From Ruminococcus sp. (lineage in GTDB: Bacteria > Bacillota > Clostridia > Oscillospirales > Ruminococcaceae), in contig JAILFF010000113.1 in assembly GCA_024697705.1 (NCBI GenBank), forward strand, positions 1 to 10,089: 10,089 nucleotides of DNA. Direction: 5' to 3'. The notes beneath the pieces were generated by a model. That model was not told the DNA's origin. It worked only from the letters and a program-made list of their open reading frames with translations, and made no database searches. Made by a program: the position numbers and the translations under genes. Within the stretch, counting starts at the first letter, position 1. Every line of letters begins with the position of its first letter. Below, piece by piece: positions 4,863 to 10,089 of this stretch.

Positions 4863-5180
4863 TTAACCGACTATCCTCGAAAACTCCAGCGCCTTGCCGA
4901 GATCGCCATCAACCTTCAGTCTGCCCAGTGTGAAAGCCTTCACCGCGTCAAGCTCGCCGTTCATCAGCTTTACAAAATCATCGTTCGACAGAGTGATGCC
5001 GCAGCTGCGGTCGATATATTCGTAAGGCTCGACGGAAACTCTGCCGTCCTTGATCTCGATATAAAACACACCGCCGTCATTGCCCGTGAGGTTCACCTGA
5101 ACCGCAAGAAAACCGTAGTTGCTTGCGTCGGCGGCAGCAGCCTTTCCGCGAACCGTTTCAAGAATTTCGTTAAATGTCAT
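4863..5180 (-). CDS. Stand-alone SCP-2 sterol-carrier-like domain protein
   Basis: A 105-residue protein matching the SCP-2 fold pattern: an N-terminal helix (TFNEILETVRG), a beta-sheet with FLAVQVNLTG and GVFYIEIKDGRVSV, then SCGITLSNDDFVKLMNGELD (about residues 59-78), where a strand leads into the helix that opens the lipid-binding pocket. It ends with AFTLGRLKVDGD and a final helix. SCP-2 domains form a hydrophobic cavity that binds lipids or acyl chains. Bacterial single-domain members are small cytoplasmic proteins whose ligands are mostly unknown. The start is supported by AAAGGAG about 11 bases upstream and a perfect promoter. The gene stands alone, divergent from the LRR gene, and ends at a strong terminator. 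No catalytic function should be assumed. Confidence 0.8.
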   Translation of the reverse strand: MTFNEILETVRGKAAAADASNYGFLAVQVNLTGNDGGVFYIEIKDGRVSVEPYEYIDRSCGITLSNDDFVKLMNGELDAVKAFTLGRLKVDGDLGKALEFSRIVG

Positions 5181-5228
5181 AGCTTAAACACTCCTTTATG
5201 ATGAGTCGGGACAGAAGCCCCGTATTTG

Positions 5229-5257
5229 ATTATACCCGATTTTCCTCTTACTGTCAA
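5229..5257 (-). promoter_or_regulatory. Consensus sigma-A promoter of the SCP-2-like gene
   Basis: On the minus strand TTGACA (5252-5257) and TATAAT (5229-5234) are separated by exactly 17 bases, both boxes perfect. High constitutive expression is expected unless repressed. Confidence 0.85.
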
Positions 5258-5327
5258 CCCCGAAAAACGATTTTTCATGTTTGCGGGTTGGATTTCGTAA
5301 ATTTTTTCTTTGAGTTACACAAAATCA

Positions 5328-5356
5328 TTGACTTTTGGACAAAAATATTGTATAAT
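5328..5356 (+). promoter_or_regulatory. Sigma-A promoter of the LRR gene
   Basis: TTGACT (5328-5333) and TATAAT (5351-5356) are 17 bases apart, with an 11/12 match. The promoter diverges from the SCP-2-like promoter, with about 70 bases between the two -35 boxes. The ribosome binding site AAGGAGG follows at 5395-5401. Confidence 0.85.
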
Positions 5357-5407
5357 GATACTAAGTGAAAGTGATCGGTTTCCGACGAAAAAGTAAGGAG
5401 GACAGCT

Positions 5408-7396
5408 ATGGAATTGATTGATTGCCCCGTCTGCGAAAGTGAAATACCTGCCGACAGCATTATCTGCTGCTACTGCGGCTCAAAGGCAGGCGCCGCCGAA
5501 GAGCTGCTCCTGCGCCTTTCTTCGGGGAAAAAAGCGCCCGCCGACAGCCGCCTGAACGAATACGTTTACAAAAAACTGCACGGCACCGAAAAGGTCAGGC
5601 TGATAAAATATACGGGCTCGGGCGGCGATGTGACCGTTCCCGAAGGCGCCGCGGAGATCGGCGAAAACTGCTTTGCCGAGCTTTTCGGGCTGAGAAGCGT
5701 TACTCTGCCCGACGGTCTGACCGAGATCGGCGCGGGAGCCTTCTCGAACTGCACCCGCCTGACCGCCGTAAATATCCCCGACACGGTAAAGCGTATCCGA
5801 AAGGGCGCTTTCGGCGGCTGTACCTCGCTCACAAGCGCCGTTATCCCCGAGGGCGTGAATGTTATATCCGAACAGCTGTTCTCGGGCTGTACCGCGCTTG
5901 AAAGCGTAACTCTGCCCGAGGAGGCTTCTGAGATCGGCGACGAAGCTTTCACAGGCTGTTCCGCGCTGAAAGCCGTAACGATACCGCAAGGCATCACGAG
6001 GATCGGCAAAAAGGCTTTCGGACGCTGCTCGCTGATCGAAAGCGCCGACATTCCTGATACCGTCACGGAGATAGGCGAACGTGCGTTCAGATATTGCTCG
6101 TCGCTGAAAGAGCTGCATCTGCCCGCGGGACTTGTTTCGGCAGGCAGCACGGCGTTCGGTTCATGTACCGCGCTGACGAAAGCGGAGCTGCCCTGCGGTC
6201 TTAAGTCGGTGGAGTCCTCGCTGTTCAACAAATGCACCTCGCTCAAAGAGATCACCATACCGGGAAGCGTTTCGGAGATAGGCGAGGCGGCGTTCCTCAA
6301 CTGTACCGCGCTCGAAACCGTCAATATCGAAGATGGCGCTTCGGCGATAGGCTCGTATGCGTTCAGCGGATGTACCGCGCTGCGGCAGGTGACTATCCCT
6401 TCGAGCCTGAGAACGATCGAGGGCAGCGCGTTTGCGGGCTGCACCGCGCTTGAAAATATGTACATTCCGGACGGGTTGGAAAGGATAGGCAGAAAGGCTT
6501 TCCAGAAATGCTCCTCAATGAAAAACGTCGTTCTGCCCGACACCATGCGGGAGATCGGCGAATTGGCGTTCGCCGACTGCACCTCGCTGACGAACGCGCT
6601 TATCCCCGACGGCGTGACACGGCTCGGCAAACGCACATTCAGGAACTGCGCCGCTCTCGAAAGCGCCGTGATACCGTCGGGCATAGAGACTCTCGAAACC
6701 GAGGTGTTCTACGGCTGCACGGGGCTTTCGTCGGTGCTGATACCCCCGGGAATGACAACCATCGGCGTGAGTGCTTTCTTCGGCTGCGCGGGCTTGAAGC
6801 ACATAAAGCTGCCGCACGGCGTTACCGAGATCGAAGCCGATGCATTTACGGGCTGCACCTCGCTGACGACCGCGGAGCTGCCCGAGGGCTTGCTCATGCT
6901 CGGAAGAGGCGCTTTTGCGATGTGCGGTTCTCTTGAAAGCATCAATCTTCCCGACAGCATCACGGAGATCGGCGCTGCGGCGTTTGCGCAGTGTACTTCG
7001 CTGACCGATGTCGTCATACCCGCGGGCGTGGCGGAGCTTGAGGACGGACTGTTTTTCGACTGCTCGTCGCTCAGACGTGTGATAATACCGATGACGGTGC
7101 ATCGCATCTGTCAGAACGTTTTCCGCAACTGCACGAGCCTGACGGAGATCATGCTCCCCGTGAGCATCGTGGAGATCATGGCGGCAGCGTTTGCGGGCTG
7201 CACCTCGCTTCTGACGTTCACAGTGCCCGACGCGGTGACGAAGCTCGACTGGTACGCCTTTTCGGGCTGTTCGGCGCTGAAAAAGATATCACTGCCGTAT
7301 TTCTCGCTGATCTCGGACTCGGCGTTCCCGGTCGGCTGCGAGGTCGTGCGGCGCGGGTCGGATTATTTCATAAATCAGCATCACCGAAAAACATAG
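5408..7396 (+). CDS. Cytoplasmic zinc-ribbon plus BspA-like leucine-rich repeat protein
   Basis: A 662-residue protein with a very strong ribosome binding site (AAGGAGG, six bases before ATG). Residues 6-23 form a zinc ribbon (CPVC, then CYCG; C6, C9, C20, C23). After a linker, residues 72-623 hold 24 back-to-back repeats of 23 residues in constant register with no insertions, of the LRR_5/BspA-like type. The consensus is L-x-x-V-x-I-P-x-G-V-x-x-I-G-x-x-A-F-x-x-C-T-S. A last, shortened unit (about 624-644) and a polar tail end the protein. BspA-type LRRs are mostly secreted adhesins; this one has no signal peptide, sortase motif or dockerin, so an intracellular protein- or nucleic-acid-binding scaffold is more likely. 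Repeat units 2-24 each carry the buried Cys near position 21; unit 1 lacks it. No terminator is obvious downstream. Target and role are unknown. Confidence 0.88.
   Translation: MELIDCPVCESEIPADSIICCYCGSKAGAAEELLLRLSSGKKAPADSRLNEYVYKKLHGTEKVRLIKYTGSGGDVTVPEGAAEIGENCFAELFGLRSVTLPDGLTEIGAGAFSNCTRLTAVNIPDTVKRIRKGAFGGCTSLTSAVIPEGVNVISEQLFSGCTALESVTLPEEASEIGDEAFTGCSALKAVTIPQGITRIGKKAFGRCSLIESADIPDTVTEIGERAFRYCSSLKELHLPAGLVSAGSTAFGSCTALTKAELPCGLKSVESSLFNKCTSLKEITIPGSVSEIGEAAFLNCTALETVNIEDGASAIGSYAFSGCTALRQVTIPSSLRTIEGSAFAGCTALENMYIPDGLERIGRKAFQKCSSMKNVVLPDTMREIGELAFADCTSLTNALIPDGVTRLGKRTFRNCAALESAVIPSGIETLETEVFYGCTGLSSVLIPPGMTTIGVSAFFGCAGLKHIKLPHGVTEIEADAFTGCTSLTTAELPEGLLMLGRGAFAMCGSLESINLPDSITEIGAAAFAQCTSLTDVVIPAGVAELEDGLFFDCSSLRRVIIPMTVHRICQNVFRNCTSLTEIMLPVSIVEIMAAAFAGCTSLLTFTVPDAVTKLDWYAFSGCSALKKISLPYFSLISDSAFPVGCEVVRRGSDYFINQHHRKT
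5621..7276 (+). repeat. 24 tandem 69-bp coding repeats (23-aa LRR units)
   Basis: Twenty-four consecutive 69-base units encode the LRR array with no indel (24 x 69 = 1656 bases). The best conserved bases lie around the Cys-Thr/Ser-Ala/Ser-Leu turn, for example tgtaccgcgct and tgcacctcgct, which recur in many units, while the solvent-exposed strand codons vary. Confidence 0.9.
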
Positions 7397-7671
7397 CGTC
7401 GCTTTCTGACGGAAACAGGATCGCGGCTCGTGTAATTTGCCGAAAATGCTCATAAACCGAACGAAAATAACAGATTGTACATTTATTGTATGTTGACCGA
7501 TATTTTTCCGACGGTTTGACTATGTATACAAGACCATCGTCTGAAAAACTATATAATCCGAACAAGGGATTTTTTAAAAAATAAAGTTTAAAATTCTCAC
7601 ACACTTAATACACAGTTCACAAATATGTGCTATTATGATTAATATAGTTAATTAAATCGGAGGACTTATTA
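7397..7671. other. Intergenic region before the ROK regulator
   Basis: 275 AT-rich bases without a supportable gene. A weak promoter candidate for the ROK gene is TTCACA (7616-7621) and TAATAT (7640-7645) with an 18-base spacer. A TATAAT at 7552-7557 lacks a matching -35. No clear terminator for the LRR gene and no strong operator palindrome were found. Confidence 0.35.
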
Positions 7672-8934
7672 GTGGAACAGCATGGCATAAGCAAACTCGA
7701 TCTTAAACGGCGCAACAGAATGCAGGTGCTTAAGATATTGAAGCAGCGCGGACCTACCTCGCGCATAGATATCGCAGGCGCACTGGAGCTTACAAGGGCT
7801 GCCGTTACCATAATCACCAATGAGATGATAGATCAGGGGATAATCACCGAGATCGGAGAGTACAAGCATACCTCGGAAAAGGCTCCCCGCGGAAGGAAGA
7901 AGATCCTTATCGACATCAATCATCATTATAAGTTCGCGCTGGGCATCACCGTTGAGGAGGAGATAGTCAGCGTGGGTCTTTCGACCCTTTCGGGCGATGT
8001 TCTCGACAAGCGCATTTTAAAGCTTACCGACAACACCGACCGCAAGAACATCTATAACTTCTTCATCAAGTCGATGAACGACGTTCTGAGCGACAACTGC
8101 CTTGAACAGAGCTCTCTGCTCGGTATCGGCTTCGCCATCTATCCCACGATGTTCATGAAAATGGATATCCCGATAAAGGACGGCTACCCCGATTTCTCGC
8201 ATCTTCAGCGCTTCATGAGCAGCTATACCGAGCTGCCGATGGTGTTCGACAACTCCGTAAAGGGCACGGCGATGGCGAATATCGACTTCCGCAAGGACAG
8301 AGATCCCGAATCGCGCAATATCGCGTTTTTGCAGTACGGCAAGAATCTGAACTTCGTGTTTACCAACTTGAATGAGCCTATCGTGGCTTACGATAACCGT
8401 ACCGACTTCGTGAACAAGATGATAATCGCTCCCGACTCCGACAGAGTGTGTCAGTGCGGGCGGCGCGGCTGCGTCGAGAACGAGATATCTCCCGGCTCGA
8501 TAAAGCGAAAGATCGTAAGGGCGTTCTCGAAGGAGAAAATGCCGTTCCTGTGGCAGGCTGCAAAGGGTGACTCGGATTATATAACAGCCGAGCTGATAAG
8601 TGCAGCGTATTCCAAGCACGACCCCGCGATAGTTTCCATCATGGACAACAGCTTTATGCTGCTGGCGGTGCTGATAAACAATCTGTACTTTTCTACAAAC
8701 CCGCAGAAGATAGTTCTGCACAAGTTCGGATTTATAGGCGATCTCAGCTTTGAAAAGTTAAAGGAGACTATTCAGAAAGTCGGAGGCGACAGCGTTGCCG
8801 AATCGGTATGCCTTTCGTTTGTGGAGGACAAGCACCATTTCCTTTCGGGCTGTGCGCTGGCGATACGCGAGCTGTTCTACAACTGCGGCGGATATACCGC
8901 CGAATCGGGCGAGGTCATTCATTACGACGAATAA
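7672..8934 (+). CDS. ROK-family transcriptional regulator, kinase site degenerate
   Basis: A 420-residue protein starting at GTG 7672, with CGGAGGA eight or so bases upstream. Residues 11-62 form a winged helix-turn-helix (RRNRMQVLKILKQRG, then RIDIAGALELTRAAVT), followed by RGRKK as in NagC/XylR-type ROK repressors. The rest has the ROK ASKHA fold, including the zinc motif CQCGRRGC (260-267). Sugar-kinase hallmarks are altered. The usual END motif with its catalytic Asp reads F-D-N (192-194). The Gly-rich GTGIGGG segment is replaced by YGKNLNFVF. The His of the GEIGH motif, normally a zinc or sugar ligand, is Lys249. So it is a regulator without kinase activity, and possibly with an unusual effector or none. 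ROK repressors normally control sugar uptake and use, but no sugar genes are adjacent. It ends at a bidirectional terminator. Confidence 0.88.
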   Translation: MEQHGISKLDLKRRNRMQVLKILKQRGPTSRIDIAGALELTRAAVTIITNEMIDQGIITEIGEYKHTSEKAPRGRKKILIDINHHYKFALGITVEEEIVSVGLSTLSGDVLDKRILKLTDNTDRKNIYNFFIKSMNDVLSDNCLEQSSLLGIGFAIYPTMFMKMDIPIKDGYPDFSHLQRFMSSYTELPMVFDNSVKGTAMANIDFRKDRDPESRNIAFLQYGKNLNFVFTNLNEPIVAYDNRTDFVNKMIIAPDSDRVCQCGRRGCVENEISPGSIKRKIVRAFSKEKMPFLWQAAKGDSDYITAELISAAYSKHDPAIVSIMDNSFMLLAVLINNLYFSTNPQKIVLHKFGFIGDLSFEKLKETIQKVGGDSVAESVCLSFVEDKHHFLSGCALAIRELFYNCGGYTAESGEVIHYDE

Positions 8935-8946
8935 TTGTGATTTAAA

Positions 8947-8976
8947 AACGGCTCCTCTGTGCGGGGAGCCGTTAAT
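8947..8976. terminator. Bidirectional intrinsic terminator after the ROK gene
   Basis: AACGGCTCC (8947-8955) pairs perfectly with GGAGCCGTT (8965-8973). On the plus strand TAATTTTA follows; on the minus strand the A-run upstream gives TTTTT. Confidence 0.85.
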
Positions 8977-8991
8977 TTTATGTTGGGAAAG

Positions 8992-9019
8992 AAAAAACTG
9001 ACCGCTTTGATACGGTCAG
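8992..9019 (-). terminator. Intrinsic terminator of the Na/Pi cotransporter gene
   Basis: On the minus strand CTGACCG (9013-9019) pairs with CGGTCAG (8998-9004) around an eight-base loop and runs into T6 (A-run 8992-8997). It starts 15 bases past the stop codon. Confidence 0.85.
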
Positions 9020-9034
9020 GGATAGTTCACATAT

Positions 9035-10089
9035 TTAAGCCGAAGCAGTGCTGAGCTTGTATTTGTCGTGGTACTCCTTGTATGTCTCTTCGGAAAAAGT
9101 AGTCTTGATGGCGGGGTCGTCGTCGGAGATGTTGTGGATACGGTAGCTGTCCTCGTGTACCTCCATGATCGCCAGCACGATCTTGTTGCAGTGAACGGCG
9201 AGTCTTTCGAGGTTCGTCAGCAGATCGACAAAGCCCGTGCCCTGCTTGGGTGAACATTCTCCCGATTGCAGTCGTGCCACATGATTTGTTTCCGCCTTGC
9301 TGCAAAGACGGCGCACAACGGAACTCAGCGCCTCGACCTTGCCGTCGCTCTGCCAGTTGTCCTGCATAAAGCCCTTGACGGTCATATCGAGTGTTTCCGT
9401 AACGGCGGACATTATCACGCGCAGGTCGTGCTGTCCTTTTTCCGAGTAGCTTATACCCTCGTTCAGATTCGACTGAGAGATATAGGCGATGCTCATGGCG
9501 TGGTCGGTGATGCGCTCGAACTCTGTGAGAGTTCTAAGATATTTGAAGATGTCAGCGTCTTCACCCTTGCCAAGCTCGCGTCTTGACAGCTTCATAAGAT
9601 AGGTGCCGATGTCGTTCTCGTAGCAGTCGGCAATCTGTTCGTATTCTCCTATTTTGGTGAAATTATCCTCTGAAAATTCTTTAAGCGTTTCAAACGAGAG
9701 ATGTACGCTGTTGACCGACATTTCCGCCATATCGAACATAGCGTTTCTCGTCTGAGATATGGCAAGCGAGGGGTAAGGCAAAAAGCGTTCTTCGAGCATG
9801 ATCTGCGTACTTTTCTTTTCTGCCGTCTGCTTGTCCTTTATGATAAAGCAAGTGATCTTTTCGAGCACGCCTATAAACGGCATAAGAAATACAACGTTTA
9901 TCAGTCTGAAAAGCGTATTGACGAGAGCTACCGAAATATAAGTCTGCGTCATGCTCATAAACGGGAAGTAATAGAATGCGTTCACGATATAAAATGCGCT
10001 GCCGCATACCATTACTCCCAGCACCGAAGCGAGCAGATAAACGAACGATGTGCGCTTTCCTTCGCTATTGGCGGCAAAAGCCGAGATCA
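9035..10089 (-). CDS. Na+/phosphate cotransporter (NptA/PNaS type) with PhoU-like domain, N-terminus outside window
   Basis: The frame runs from the right edge of the window to TAA 9035-9037, about 350 visible residues; the start lies beyond the window. The first 85 or so visible residues are membrane segments, including a hydrophobic stretch around LLASVLGVMVCGSAFYIVNA and another with ALVNTLFRLINVVFLMPF. The latter matches the region of the Na/Pi-cotransporter family that usually reads H-T-L-F-N and precedes a conserved proline. The remaining 250 residues are helical and PhoU-like, with two helical-bundle halves (around FDMAEMSVNSVHLSFE and AVTETLDMTVKGFMQD) and the FERITDHAMSIA segment typical of PhoU repeats. 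Such proteins import phosphate with sodium at the membrane, and the PhoU-like tail is thought to regulate them. The QSSS-type transport motifs would lie in the missing part. The gene is convergent with the ROK gene and ends at its own terminator. Confidence 0.85.
   Translation of the reverse strand, partial: ISAFAANSEGKRTSFVYLLASVLGVMVCGSAFYIVNAFYYFPFMSMTQTYISVALVNTLFRLINVVFLMPFIGVLEKITCFIIKDKQTAEKKSTQIMLEERFLPYPSLAISQTRNAMFDMAEMSVNSVHLSFETLKEFSEDNFTKIGEYEQIADCYENDIGTYLMKLSRRELGKGEDADIFKYLRTLTEFERITDHAMSIAYISQSNLNEGISYSEKGQHDLRVIMSAVTETLDMTVKGFMQDNWQSDGKVEALSSVVRRLCSKAETNHVARLQSGECSPKQGTGFVDLLTNLERLAVHCNKIVLAIMEVHEDSYRIHNISDDDPAIKTTFSEETYKEYHDKYKLSTASA

Noticed and set aside
4839..5201. Plus-strand frame opposite the SCP-2-like gene
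   Set aside because: The minus-strand gene has a consensus promoter, ribosome binding site, terminator and fold pattern; the plus frame has none.
5480..7107. Several long minus-strand frames opposite the LRR gene, and plus-strand shadows at 6232-6453 and 6508-6936
   Set aside because: The 69-base repeat keeps alternative frames open over long stretches; their translations merely echo the repeat and lack start signals.
5621..7276. 69-base periodic repeats as a CRISPR or other DNA repeat array
   Set aside because: The repeats are in frame, diverged at synonymous and surface positions, and explained fully by LRR protein units.
7516..7557. TTGACT (7516) with TATAAT (7552) as the ROK gene promoter
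   Set aside because: The spacer is 30 bases, far too long for sigma-A.
8017..8721. 234-codon minus-strand frame opposite the ROK gene
   Set aside because: It is antisense to a gene with clear HTH and zinc motifs, with no ribosome binding site or recognisable domain.

Overview
The window looks like a chromosomal segment of a low-to-mid GC Firmicute, most likely a gut clostridium of the Ruminococcus/Oscillospiraceae type. That placement is an inference. It rests on AGGAGG-type ribosome binding sites, sigma-A promoters, intrinsic terminators, a VanZ-family protein, a GH25 lysozyme, a BspA-like LRR protein and a ROK regulator. No rRNA or tRNA gene, CRISPR array, insertion sequence or integrase is visible.

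Layout: (1) 1-190 holds the C-terminus of a GH25 muramidase. (2) 341-544 is a small four-cysteine protein with its own extended -10 promoter. It shares a bidirectional terminator (573-607) with a convergent minus-strand operon. (3) 633-2548 (minus) is cca (tRNA nucleotidyltransferase) followed by a VanZ-family membrane protein overlapping it by 4 bases, driven from 2588-2616. (4) About 2620-4320 is a prophage-derived remnant inserted just upstream of the cca promoter. It contains a headless MuF/minor-capsid protein fused to a JAB/JAMM-like metalloprotease domain, an overlapping 46-residue ORF, a frameshifted small phage gene and a 29-residue ORF, with hairpins between the small genes. (5) 4424-4717 is an orphan 97-aa protein. 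(6) 4863-5180 (minus) is a stand-alone SCP-2-like protein, divergent from (7) 5408-7396, a cytoplasmic zinc-ribbon/leucine-rich-repeat protein with 24 consecutive 23-residue units. (8) 7672-8934 is a degenerate ROK-family regulator. (9) 9035-10089 (minus) is the C-terminal part of a Na+/phosphate cotransporter with a PhoU-like domain, running off the right edge.

The housekeeping genes are ordinary. The remnant is the part worth attention. A consensus promoter (TTGACA-N17-TATAAT with a TGn extension) sits inside the capsid-JAB reading frame where the sequence changes from GC-rich capsid code to AT-rich JAB code. Two reading frames in the remnant break at poly-A tracts, each restorable by a -1 shift. 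The JAB domain may therefore be expressed separately from the lost capsid part, or the locus may simply be decaying.
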